Source: Clostridiales bacterium UBA4644
GTDB lineage: Bacteria > Bacillota > Clostridia > Oscillospirales > Butyricicoccaceae
Direction of reading: 5' to 3'
Length of the DNA: 21,701 bases
Assembly (NCBI GenBank): GCA_002405755.1
Contig: DHMK01000081.1
Span: forward strand, 6,800-28,500
Shown: positions 6,589-13,719 of the stretch, piece after piece
How positions within the stretch are numbered: the first letter of the stretch is position 1
Layout of the letters: each line of letters starts with the position of its first letter
The notes under the pieces: model-generated
What the model was told of the DNA's origin: nothing
What the model saw: only the letters and a program-made list of their open reading frames with translations
Databases searched by the model: none
Made by a program: the position numbers and the translations under genes

Positions 6589-8265
6589 GTGGCGCAGCAT
6601 CTGGCATTATACCGAAAATGGCGGCCGCTGGTCTTTGACGATGTGTTTGGGCAGGAGCATGTGACCTCGGCGCTGAAGACACAGGTGGAGACCGGGCGGG
6701 TGAGCCATGCCTATCTGTTCACAGGCACCCGGGGCACCGGCAAGACCACCTGCGCCAAGATCCTGGCCCGGGCCGTCTGCTGCGAGCATCCGGTGAACGG
6801 CTCTCCCTGCAATCAGTGCGCCGCCTGCCGCTCCATTCTGGAGGATGCGGCGCTGGATGTCAGCGAGATCGATGCCGCCTCCAACAACGGCGTGGACAAT
6901 ATCCGCGATATCCGGGAGGAGGCCGCCTTTTCGCCCACGGCGCTGAAAAAGCGCGTTTATATCATCGACGAGGTGCATATGCTGTCTGCCGGGGCCTTTA
7001 ACGCCCTGCTCAAAACGCTGGAGGAGCCGCCGGAGCATGTGCTGTTCATTCTGGCCACCACGGAGATCCACAAGGTGCCGGCCACGGTGCTCTCCCGCTG
7101 CCAGCGATATGATTTCCGCCGCATCCCGCCGGAGATCATCGCCGCCCGGCTCCATCAGATCGCCCGGGAGGAGGGCTTTTCGCTGGAGCCCTCTGCGGCG
7201 GCGCTGCTGGCCCGTCTGGGCGACGGCAGCATGCGGGATGCCATCTCGCTGCTGGACCGCAGCGTCTCTGCCGACGGGCACATCGACCTGGACCGGGTGA
7301 CAGAGGCGCTGGGCGTGCCCTCTGCCGACACGGTGCTCCATATTTATCAGGCGGTGCAGCAGGGCGACGCCGCCCAGGCGCTGGAGCTTTTTACCGGCTG
7401 CTATCTGGAGGGGCGGGACACCGTCTCCCTTTTTGACCAGCTTTTGTCGCTGCTGCGGGATCTTTACCTGCTGCGGGCCACGGGCCGGGAGGAATATCTC
7501 CTGTCCTCCTCCGCCGCAGACCCGGCGGCCATCCGGGCGCTGGCCCGGAGCGCGGACCCCATGGAGCTGGAATATTTTGTCCGCTGCGTCAGCGAGCTGC
7601 TGACCCGCCTTACCCGGACGGCCATCAAGCGCACCGACGGGGAGATGTGCCTGCTGAAGATGGCCCTGCGCCATGGCTTTGGTCAGCCCACCGCGCAGGA
7701 GCAGCCTGCGGCACAGGTCCGGCCTGCCGCAAAGCCCGCGTCCCAGCCCGCGCCCCGGCAGCAGGAAGCGCCCCCCGAAGCCGCGCCCCCGCCGGAGGAC
7801 CGTCCCCCCTGGGACGACCGGGACGCGCCCCCTGCTCCCGCAGAGCCTGCGCCCCGTCCTGCGCCGGAAAAACCGCCGGTGCGGACGGCCTCTGCCCCTG
7901 CCGGCGGAGATCCTGCCGTGCGCTCCGCCATCATGGCGGTGGTGGGGTCCCGCGTCAGCGGCGCTGTGCGGACCTATCTGAATCTGTCCCAGATGAGCGC
8001 GGCAGACGGCGTTTTGGATATCGCCTGCCGGGAGGAGAGCATGATCTTCATGAACAAGCCGGCCGTGCAGCAGGCGCTGCAGGAGGCGGCCGCGGCCTGC
8101 GGCTACCAAAGCGTGCAGCTCCATAAGCAGGGAAGCGCCCCCACAGGCCCCCTGCCGGCACAAAAGCCCGCGCCTGCGGAAGCGTCGGCAGAAGCGCCCT
8201 CGGCGCTGGATCAGATCCTGGCAAACGCCAGGAAGCTGGGCGTGGAGATCCGCGATAAGACCTGA
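6589..8265 (+). CDS. dnaX: DNA polymerase III subunit gamma/tau
   Basis: Clamp-loader ATPase that opens the sliding clamp and holds the replicase together. 558 residues. The AAA+ domain has Walker A GTRGTGKTT (46-54), the four-Cys zinc module (C64 or C65, C74, C77, C80), Walker B VYIIDEVH (123-130) and the sensor/arginine region ATVLSRCQRYDF with SRC at 169-171. Helical domain III follows to about 365. A Pro/Ala-rich linker (about 365-445) leads to a tau-like C-terminal domain. The GTG start has AAAGGAGG 7 nt upstream, and earlier in-frame ATGs lie inside the SRP RNA. No A-run frameshift site for a short gamma form was found. First gene of dnaX-ybaB-recR. Confidence 0.97.
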   Translation: MAQHLALYRKWRPLVFDDVFGQEHVTSALKTQVETGRVSHAYLFTGTRGTGKTTCAKILARAVCCEHPVNGSPCNQCAACRSILEDAALDVSEIDAASNNGVDNIRDIREEAAFSPTALKKRVYIIDEVHMLSAGAFNALLKTLEEPPEHVLFILATTEIHKVPATVLSRCQRYDFRRIPPEIIAARLHQIAREEGFSLEPSAAALLARLGDGSMRDAISLLDRSVSADGHIDLDRVTEALGVPSADTVLHIYQAVQQGDAAQALELFTGCYLEGRDTVSLFDQLLSLLRDLYLLRATGREEYLLSSSAADPAAIRALARSADPMELEYFVRCVSELLTRLTRTAIKRTDGEMCLLKMALRHGFGQPTAQEQPAAQVRPAAKPASQPAPRQQEAPPEAAPPPEDRPPWDDRDAPPAPAEPAPRPAPEKPPVRTASAPAGGDPAVRSAIMAVVGSRVSGAVRTYLNLSQMSAADGVLDIACREESMIFMNKPAVQQALQEAAAACGYQSVQLHKQGSAPTGPLPAQKPAPAEASAEAPSALDQILANARKLGVEIRDKT

Positions 8266-8300
8266 AAATCATAATTTGAATCAATAAAGGAGAACGAACC

Positions 8301-8636
8301 ATGAAACCCGGAAAAATGATCCCCGGCGGCATGAATATGCAGGCCATGATGAAGCAGGCCCAGAAGCTGCAGGCTGAGATGCTGAAAAAGCAGCAGGAGC
8401 TGGAGCAGATGGAATTCAGCGCGTCTGCCGGCGGCGGCGCGGTCAGCGCCACGGTGGTGAATAAACAGATCACGAAATTGGAGATCAAGCCCGAGGCTGT
8501 GGACCCGGAGGATGTGGAAATGCTCACCGATCTGGTGATGACGGCCGTCAATGATGCGCTGCGCCAGTGCGAGGAGACCGCTTCCCGGGAGATGAACCAG
8601 CTCACCGGCGGCATGGGCGGCGGCTTCGGCTTTTAA
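8301..8636 (+). CDS. YbaB/EbfC family nucleoid-associated protein
   Basis: 111 residues, a small dimeric DNA-binding protein of the YbaB/EbfC family, thought to bind the nucleoid and almost always encoded between dnaX and recR. The Met-rich N-terminus (MIPGGMNMQAMMKQAQKLQ) leads into a helix, followed by the conserved beta part GGGAVSATVVNKQITKLEIKP (residues 44-64, cited as a region) and a Gly-rich end GGMGGGFGF. AAAGGAG lies 9 nt before the ATG. It is 35 nt after dnaX and probably cotranscribed. Confidence 0.95.
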   Translation: MKPGKMIPGGMNMQAMMKQAQKLQAEMLKKQQELEQMEFSASAGGGAVSATVVNKQITKLEIKPEAVDPEDVEMLTDLVMTAVNDALRQCEETASREMNQLTGGMGGGFGF

Positions 8637-8640
8637 GTCG

Positions 8641-8677
8641 AAAAAAGCGATCCCCGCCGGCGCGTCCGGCGGGGATC
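8641..8677 (-). terminator. minus-strand terminator in the ybaB-recR gap
   Basis: A 12-bp perfect stem GATCCCCGCCGG/CCGGCGGGGATC (8649-8660 with 8666-8677) is followed on the minus strand by GC and six T (8641-8646). On the plus strand there is no T-tract, so dnaX-ybaB-recR transcription should pass. The only minus-strand transcript that could use it is one running from the exporter gene (stop at 9290) backwards through recR. Confidence 0.65.
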
Positions 8678-8693
8678 TGTATCAGGAGGAGCT

Positions 8694-9293
8694 ATGCAAT
8701 ACTATGCCGCGCCGCTGGAAAAGCTCATCGAGCAGTTCCAGCGCCTGCCCGGCGTGGGCCGCAAGTCTGCCCAGCGCCTGGCCTTTTATCTGCTGAGCCT
8801 GCCCCAGGGCGGGGCGGAGGAGTTTGCCCAGACCATTCTGGACGCCCGGGGCTCTATCCATACCTGCCGGATCTGCCAGAACCTTACGGAGGGGGAGCTC
8901 TGTCCCATCTGCGCCGATCCCCGGCGGGACGGCTCCACCATCTGCGTGGTGGCCGATCCCAAGGATCTGGTGGCCATCGAGCGCACCCGGGAATACCACG
9001 GGCTGTATCATGTGCTTCACGGGGTGATCTCGCCGCTGAACGATGTGGGCCCGGAGCAGCTGCGGGTCAAAGAGCTGCTGCACCGGGTGGCGGAGGGACA
9101 GGTCCGGGAGGTCATCATGGCCACCAACCCCGATACGGAGGGGGAGACCACCGCCCTCTACCTGACCCGTCTGCTCAAGCCCTTTCAGGTGAAGGTCACC
9201 CGGCTGGCCTATGGCGTGCCCGTGGGGGGACATCTGGAGTTTTCCGATGAGGTGACGCTGGCCCGGGCGCTGGAGGGCCGGCGGGAGCTTTAA
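8694..9293 (+). CDS. recR: recombination mediator protein RecR
   Basis: 199 residues, normal length. RecR works with RecF and RecO to load RecA on gapped DNA in recombinational repair. It has the N-terminal helix-hairpin-helix (QRLPGVGRKSAQRLAFYLL, about 16-34), the four-cysteine zinc finger (C58, C61, C70, C73) and a Toprim domain (about 83-175; VVADPKDLVAIERT and ATNPDTEGETTALYL), ending with the typical GVPVGGHLEFSDEVTLARAL. AGGAGG lies just before the ATG. Last gene of the dnaX cassette. Its stop codon overlaps the stop codon of the convergent exporter gene by 3 bases. Confidence 0.97.
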   Translation: MQYYAAPLEKLIEQFQRLPGVGRKSAQRLAFYLLSLPQGGAEEFAQTILDARGSIHTCRICQNLTEGELCPICADPRRDGSTICVVADPKDLVAIERTREYHGLYHVLHGVISPLNDVGPEQLRVKELLHRVAEGQVREVIMATNPDTEGETTALYLTRLLKPFQVKVTRLAYGVPVGGHLEFSDEVTLARALEGRREL

Positions 9294-9907
9294 CCCCGCA
9301 GCAGCTGAACAAAGCTCCAAAGGAGCTTTGCCCCATAAAAGATCAATACGCAGCCGCAGGCTCGGTTGATCCAGAGCAGGACAGTCCCGCTGATCTTCTC
9401 CCGGAAGAAGGAGAGCAGCGCCGTCATGCCGAAAAACCAGAGACAGGAGGCGGAGGCCGTCCCCAGGACGAACAGGGGCGCCTGCCCCGCCGACAGAGCG
9501 GCCCGCACCGCCCCCAGCATCAGCGTGCCGTCGATGAGGGCCTGGGGGTTGCACCAGGTCACCACAAAGGCCGTCAGAATGACCTTGCTCAGGCGCTCCG
9601 GCGAGGGGGCCTGTTCCCCAACGGCCTGGGCTTTGGAGCGCAGCAGCTGCAGGCCCGTCCAAAGCAGGATCAGGCTGCCGCCGCAGAGGATCAGCTTCTG
9701 CAGCAGGGGGAAGCGGGTCATCAGCGCGCCCGCCCCAAAGAAGCAGGCGATGCCCAGCGGCGCGTCGAAGCAAAACAGGATCAGCGCCGTGAGAAAGGCC
9801 CGTTTCCGGTCGTTTCCCATAGCCGTCTGGATCATAAAAAGATTCTGCGCCCCGATGGGCGCGACGTAGGCCAGACCCATGGTCAGCCCCTGAAGATAGA
9901 TCGAAAT
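9290..9907 (-). CDS. LysE/ArgO family amino acid exporter (probable ATT start)
   Basis: A membrane protein of 205 residues with about six hydrophobic segments, of the LysE/ArgO family that exports basic amino acids. The conserved LAYVAPIGAQNLF lies at 12-24 and the WCNPQALIDG motif at 118-127. The substrate (lysine, arginine or other) is inferred only from the family. Start: GGAGGG (9915-9920) is 7-8 nt before ATT (9905-9907), which gives the family's usual short N-terminus (ISIYLQGLTMG). The upstream ATGs at 9967 and 9943 coincide with the -35 and -10 boxes of the gene's own promoter. If ATT is not used, the ATG at 9880 would cut the first helix. It is divergent from an HxlR regulator. Confidence 0.85.
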   Translation of the reverse strand: MSIYLQGLTMGLAYVAPIGAQNLFMIQTAMGNDRKRAFLTALILFCFDAPLGIACFFGAGALMTRFPLLQKLILCGGSLILLWTGLQLLRSKAQAVGEQAPSPERLSKVILTAFVVTWCNPQALIDGTLMLGAVRAALSAGQAPLFVLGTASASCLWFFGMTALLSFFREKISGTVLLWINRACGCVLIFYGAKLLWSFVQLLRG

Positions 9908-9938
9908 AAAAGATCCCTCCTGTCGGTGTGCTGCGATC

Positions 9939-9967
9939 AGCATAGCATACCGCCGCCCTTCGCGCAA
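9939..9967 (-). promoter_or_regulatory. promoter of the LysE/ArgO-type exporter
   Basis: The minus strand carries TTGCGC (9962-9967), a 17-bp spacer and TATGCT (9939-9944). The direct repeat GCAAGAA (9964-9970 and 9986-9992, 22 bp apart) overlaps its -35 box on the plus strand and may be the site of the adjacent HxlR regulator. Confidence 0.5.
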
Positions 9968-10010
9968 GAACGCAGTTTCTGCAGAGCAAGAAAGGAAAAG
10001 CTTACCGCCT

Positions 10011-10361
10011 ATGGAAAAGCTCAGTCATTACGATTGTCCCTGTCTGGAGCGCTGCCCCCTCCATGAAGCCATGCGCTGCATCGGCGGAAAGTGGAAGGCG
10101 CAGATCCTCTGCGCGCTGGGCGCCTCCGGTCCGCTGCGCTACAATGCCCTGGGCCGCCGGCTGGACCATGTTTCCAACACGGTTTTGGCTCAGGCTCTGC
10201 GGGAGCTGGAGGAGGATGGGCTGGTGTGCCGCAGGGAATATCTGGAGGTGCCGGTGCGGGTGGAATATTCCGTCACCGGAGCCGGCGCGGAGCTGATCCC
10301 CATCCTGGATCAGCTCTCCGACTGGGCGGAGCACCGCCAAAAGGCCCGGGAAGTGCGCTGA
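10011..10361 (+). CDS. HxlR family transcriptional regulator
   Basis: 116 residues, a winged helix DNA-binding protein of the HxlR family, many of which sense reactive electrophiles or redox state through N-terminal cysteines. The hallmark MRCIGGKWKAQILCAL (21-36) is followed by LRYNALGRRLDHVSNTVLAQ and the wing VPVRVEYSVTG. The N-terminus is unusually Cys-rich: C9, C11, C15, C23 and C34. The ribosome binding site AAAGGA is 14 nt from the ATG, so translation may be weak. It is divergent from the exporter gene, with about 100 bp between starts, which suggests it controls that gene and possibly itself. No convincing promoter of its own was seen. Confidence 0.92.
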   Translation: MEKLSHYDCPCLERCPLHEAMRCIGGKWKAQILCALGASGPLRYNALGRRLDHVSNTVLAQALRELEEDGLVCRREYLEVPVRVEYSVTGAGAELIPILDQLSDWAEHRQKAREVR

Positions 10362-10389
10362 AGCAGCTTCGGCCTGTCCCACCGCAGAG

Positions 10390-10413
10390 ATCCGCCCTTC
10401 GGGTGGATTTTTT
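10390..10413 (+). terminator. terminator of the hxlR-type gene
   Basis: Stem ATCCGCCC/GGGTGGAT (10390-10397 with 10401-10408, one G-T pair, loop TTC) followed by six T. Confidence 0.85.
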
Positions 10414-10488
10414 GCATTTTGGAGAGAAATTGTGAAAAATAAATGAAAAACGGAAAGGGAATTCGGCAAAGTTTGGCGTGAAAATGTA

Positions 10489-10516
10489 TTGCATTAGCGT
10501 GATAAAGTGATAAAAT
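10489..10516 (+). promoter_or_regulatory. promoter of the amino acid ABC transporter operon
   Basis: TTGCAT (10489-10494), a 16-bp spacer and TAAAAT (10511-10516) in an AT-rich stretch. No T-box or riboswitch fold was recognised between it and the first gene. Confidence 0.6.
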
Positions 10517-10534
10517 ATAGACCGTAAAAACAAT

Positions 10535-10544
10535 GCGGCGCCGC
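10535..10544. repeat. 10-bp palindrome in the ABC operon leader
   Basis: GCGGCGCCGC lies 18 bp after the -10 box and just before the ribosome binding site. The identical palindrome lies at 14729-14738 in front of the Na/Pi transporter gene. It could be a leader hairpin or an operator. Confidence 0.4.
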
Positions 10545-10564
10545 CGCGACGGGAGGATATTATC

Positions 10565-11350
10565 ATGAAAAAGATCATTGTACTGACCCTGTGCCTGCTG
10601 ATGTGTCTGAGCCTTTGCGCCTGCGGCGGCAAAACCGGGAAGCAGACGCTGGTGGTGGGCTTCGATGCGGAGTTCCCGCCCTTCGGCTTTGTCAATGAAA
10701 ACGGCGAATACGACGGCTTCGATCTGGCGCTGGCCAAGGAGCTCTGCGCCCGGCTGGGCTGGGAGTTCAAGGCCGTCGCCATCAACTGGGACAGCAAGGA
10801 CAACGAGCTGGCCACCGGCTCCATCAGCTGCATCTGGAACGGCTTCACCTGCACCGGCCGGGAGGACGAATACACCTGGTCTGATGCTTATGTAGACAAC
10901 AGCATCGTGGTGGTGGTCAAGGCGGATTCCGGCATCCAGAGCCTGGCAGATCTGGCGGGGAAGACGGTCATGGTCCAGTCGGCTTCCTCCGGCGCCGATG
11001 CGCTCAACGGCAATACCGCCCTGAAGGACACCCTGAAGCAGGTGGTGGAGCTGGGCGATTATAATCTGGGCTTTATGGAGCTGAAGCAGGGCTCGGTAGA
11101 CGCCATCGTGGTGGATCAGGGCGTCGCCGCCTACCAGATCGCCAATAACGAAGGAAATTATATCATTCTGGACGAGGCAGTTTCTACCGAGCAGTATGCC
11201 GTGGGCTTTTTGAAGGGCAACACGGAGCTGCGGGATCAGGTGAACGCGGAGCTGCTGAAGATGGCCCAGGACGGCACCATGGAAAAGATCGGCGAAAATT
11301 ATGTGAAGGACGGCCTTGTGCTGGAAAGCCTCTGCCTCTGCAAAAAATAA
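10565..11350 (+). CDS. amino acid ABC transporter substrate-binding lipoprotein
   Basis: 261 residues. The N-terminus is a lipoprotein signal: two lysines, a hydrophobic core and the lipobox LCAC with the lipidated Cys20. The mature part is a family 3 extracellular solute-binding protein: VVGFDAEFPPFGFVNENGEY at the start of lobe 1, GFDLALAKELCARLG, and the later LAGKTVMVQSASSGADAL and LGFMELKQGSVDAIVVD. It captures a polar or charged amino acid outside the membrane; which one cannot be read from the sequence. GGGAGG lies 8 nt before the ATG. First gene of a three-gene importer operon, 33 nt before the permease gene. Confidence 0.94.
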   Translation: MKKIIVLTLCLLMCLSLCACGGKTGKQTLVVGFDAEFPPFGFVNENGEYDGFDLALAKELCARLGWEFKAVAINWDSKDNELATGSISCIWNGFTCTGREDEYTWSDAYVDNSIVVVVKADSGIQSLADLAGKTVMVQSASSGADALNGNTALKDTLKQVVELGDYNLGFMELKQGSVDAIVVDQGVAAYQIANNEGNYIILDEAVSTEQYAVGFLKGNTELRDQVNAELLKMAQDGTMEKIGENYVKDGLVLESLCLCKK

Positions 11351-11383
11351 TCTGAAACATCATTCGAAACGGGGGATCGGAAC

Positions 11384-12040
11384 ATGAGCGTTTCCGCCAT
11401 GCTGCTGCAGCTGCTGCAGGCCTTTGGCATCACCGCCGCAATCTTTGCCCTGACGCTTTTGGGGGCGCTGCCCCTGGGCCTGCCGGTGGCGCTGGGCCGC
11501 ATGAGCAAATGCGCGCCGCTGCGCTGGCTCATGAGCGTTTATATCTCCGTCATGCGGGGAACGCCGCTGATGCTGCAGCTGATGGTGGTCTATTACGGCC
11601 CCGGACTGCTGTTCCATGTGAGCCTGCCGGACAACTGGCGGTTCCTTGCGGTGATCGTGGCCTTTGTGATCAACTATGCCGCCTATTTCGCGGAGATCTA
11701 CCGGGGCGGCATCCAGTCCATCGACCGGGGCCAGTATGAGGCTGCGCAGGTGCTGGGCTATTCCCGGGGCCAGACCTTTTTCCGGATCATCCTGCCCCAG
11801 GTAGTCCGGCGCATCCTGCCCTCGGTGACCAATGAGGTGATCACGCTGGTGAAGGACACCTCGCTGGCTTCGGTCATCGGCACGGTGGAGATGTTCACCC
11901 GGGCACGGATGATCGTGGCGGCCCCCCGTTCGCCGGGCATGCTCACCTATCTGGCCGCAGGCGTGTTCTACTATGTGTTCAACGCCGTGGTGGCCTATGG
12001 CATGACCGCGCTGGAAAAACGCATGGATCACGGAAGGTAA
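11384..12040 (+). CDS. amino acid ABC transporter permease
   Basis: 218 residues with about five membrane helices, of the His/Glu/Gln/Arg permease type that forms the channel of polar amino acid importers. The SVMRGTPLMLQLMVVYYG block (55-72) and the EAA loop YEAAQVLGYSRGQTFFRIILP (118-138, cited as a region), which contacts the ATPase, are characteristic. Only one permease gene is present, so the channel is probably a homodimer. GGGGGATCGGAAC gives a usable ribosome binding site before the ATG. The ATPase gene follows after 13 nt. Confidence 0.94.
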   Translation: MSVSAMLLQLLQAFGITAAIFALTLLGALPLGLPVALGRMSKCAPLRWLMSVYISVMRGTPLMLQLMVVYYGPGLLFHVSLPDNWRFLAVIVAFVINYAAYFAEIYRGGIQSIDRGQYEAAQVLGYSRGQTFFRIILPQVVRRILPSVTNEVITLVKDTSLASVIGTVEMFTRARMIVAAPRSPGMLTYLAAGVFYYVFNAVVAYGMTALEKRMDHGR

Positions 12041-12053
12041 GGAGGGGGAGACG

Positions 12054-12818
12054 ATGGATGTTTTGCAGATCCGGGATCTGAAAAAAACCTATCCCGGCGG
12101 ACCGGAGGTGCTCAAGGGCGTGAGCCTTTCCGTGGCCCAGGGAGAGACGGTGGCCGTCATCGGACCCTCCGGCTCCGGAAAATCTACCCTGCTGCGCTGT
12201 GCCACCCTGCTTTCCGAGATCTCCGGCGGAAGCCTGTGCTATCTGGGCAGGACCGTGGCAGACACCGACGGGGAGGGCCGGGTGCGCTATGCTTCCAGGG
12301 CGGAGCTGAAGCGGGCGCGGACCTGCTTCGGACTGGTGTTTCAGAGCTTTCACCTGTTTCCCCATTTCACCGTTCTGAAAAACCTCACGGATCCGCAGAT
12401 CCATGTGCTGGGCCGGGAGCGGGAGCAGGCGGAGCAGAAGGCGCGGGCCCTGCTGGAAAAGATCGGTCTGGCCGACAAGGCCGACGCCTATCCCGATCAG
12501 CTTTCCGGCGGACAGCAGCAGCGAGCGGCCATCGCCCGGGCCCTTTGCATGGATCCGCAGATGCTCTTTTTCGACGAGCCGACCTCCGCGCTGGATCCGG
12601 AGCTTACGGGAGAGGTCCTGAAGATCATCCGGGAGCTGGCCCGGGAGAAAATGACCATGGTGGTGGTCACCCATGAGATGGCCTTTGCACGGGATGTGGC
12701 CCAGCGTGTGGTCTTTATGGACGGCGGCGTCATCGTGGAGGAGGGTCCGCCGGAGCAGGTCTTCGGCGCCCCCCGGCAGGAGCGCACCAGGCGATTCCTT
12801 CGCCGTTTTGAGGGCTGA
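12054..12818 (+). CDS. amino acid ABC transporter ATP-binding protein
   Basis: 254 residues, the ATPase that powers the importer on the inner face of the membrane. Walker A GPSGSGKST (37-45), Q-loop Gln97, signature LSGGQQQR (150-157), Walker B LFFDEP (171-176) and switch His207 are all intact. It belongs to the GlnQ/HisP group. It carries an insert after the A-subdomain (DTDGEGRVRYASRAELKRAR, about 70-89) that replaces the shorter loop of many GlnQ proteins. AGGAGGGGG lies before the ATG. Last gene of the operon, followed by a strong shared terminator. Confidence 0.95.
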   Translation: MDVLQIRDLKKTYPGGPEVLKGVSLSVAQGETVAVIGPSGSGKSTLLRCATLLSEISGGSLCYLGRTVADTDGEGRVRYASRAELKRARTCFGLVFQSFHLFPHFTVLKNLTDPQIHVLGREREQAEQKARALLEKIGLADKADAYPDQLSGGQQQRAAIARALCMDPQMLFFDEPTSALDPELTGEVLKIIRELAREKMTMVVVTHEMAFARDVAQRVVFMDGGVIVEEGPPEQVFGAPRQERTRRFLRRFEG

Positions 12819-12832
12819 CAACAGAAAAAAGC

Positions 12833-12857
12833 ACGCCGCAGGCTTTGCCTGCGGCGT
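12833..12857. terminator. bidirectional terminator between ABC operon and ymdB-pgeF
   Basis: An 11-bp perfect stem ACGCCGCAGGC/GCCTGCGGCGT (12833-12843 with 12847-12857, loop TTT). T-rich tails flank it on both strands: TTTTGCTGTTTT on plus, and GCTTTTTT on minus. Confidence 0.9.
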
Positions 12858-12877
12858 TTTGCTGTTTTACGCAAGGA

Positions 12878-13684
12878 TCATTCTGCGATGCAGATCATGC
12901 CGGCGTGAACGCCCCGGTCCTCGCCGCAGCGGCGGTGGGACCAGAAGAGCTTCTTGTCGCCGCAGCAGGGGCAGATGTTGGAAATATCGATGTTATAGGC
13001 CAAAACATCGGCCCGCAGCAGCATGGCGTAGGTGATGTTTTTCAGGTCGACGCACCATTTTTCCCCTTCCCGGTACATATATTCCTGCACCATTCCGCCA
13101 AAGGCCGCCCGCATGGCCTCGGGAACATCGTCGTCGGTGACGAAGCAGGAGCGGCAGATGGAGGGACCCACGGCCGCAATGAGCTCATGGGCGTCGGTGC
13201 CGTAGACCGCGTGCATCTTCTCGATGGTCTTGCGGACGATCTCCTGAGCGACGCCCCGCCAGCCCGCATGGACAACGGCGCAGGCCTTGTTTTTGTGATC
13301 GTAGAGCATCACCAGCTGGCAGTCGGCATAAAAGCCCGCCAGCACCACGCCGGGGACGTTAGTCATCAGCGCATCCACCCCGTCGCCTACGGTGGTGAAA
13401 TCCTCCAGCTTTTCCACCACGGCGATGTTGTCGGTGTGCTTCTGGGTGGCGCGGGCGATATGATGTACATCGGAGCCCAGGATATGGGCGGCGATATCGT
13501 AATTCTTCATAATGCTTTCCCGGTCGTCCGTGCCGGTAAAGCGAAAGTTCAGGCTTTCATAAACGCCCTTGGAGACGCCGCCCTGCCGGGTGAAAAAGCC
13601 ATGCCGCAGCCGGGGATAGACGGAAAGCTGCGGAGAGGTGAAATAAACCAGATCGTCGGCGATCTGCTTGCGAAGTTCAGACAT
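12878..13684 (-). CDS. pgeF: PgeF/YfiH (LACC1) family multicopper-oxidase-like enzyme
   Basis: 268 residues of the YfiH/YlmD/LACC1 family. Members were first called polyphenol oxidases; characterised ones act as purine nucleoside phosphorylase/adenosine deaminase or as the peptidoglycan editing factor PgeF. Active-site motifs are present: ATQKHTDNIAVV with His83, FYADCQLV with Cys122, and VHAGWRG with His139. The N-terminal HGFFTRQGGVSKG and the Cys-rich end (ICPCC, SHRRCGEDRG) are typical. The ATG at 13684 has AAGGAG about 10 nt upstream. It lies 35 nt downstream of ymdB and is probably cotranscribed with it. Which of the reported activities applies is open; the symbol follows the family name. 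Confidence 0.88.
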   Translation of the reverse strand: MSELRKQIADDLVYFTSPQLSVYPRLRHGFFTRQGGVSKGVYESLNFRFTGTDDRESIMKNYDIAAHILGSDVHHIARATQKHTDNIAVVEKLEDFTTVGDGVDALMTNVPGVVLAGFYADCQLVMLYDHKNKACAVVHAGWRGVAQEIVRKTIEKMHAVYGTDAHELIAAVGPSICRSCFVTDDDVPEAMRAAFGGMVQEYMYREGEKWCVDLKNITYAMLLRADVLAYNIDISNICPCCGDKKLFWSHRRCGEDRGVHAGMICIAE

Positions 13685-13719
13685 ATTGCAAAGGCTCCTT
13701 CTATTCAAAAGTAAAACGG

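Noticed and set aside
6607..8163. Minus-strand reading frame of 518 codons opposite dnaX
   Set aside because: Shadow of dnaX; the plus-strand product has all clamp-loader motifs.
6589..8265. Programmed frameshift in dnaX producing a short gamma subunit
   Set aside because: No run of six or more A with a suitable downstream stem was found; the longest A-run in the linker region is five.
10517..10564. Riboswitch or T-box in front of the amino acid transporter operon
   Set aside because: The leader is only about 45 nt and holds no T-box consensus or known aptamer core, just a short palindrome.
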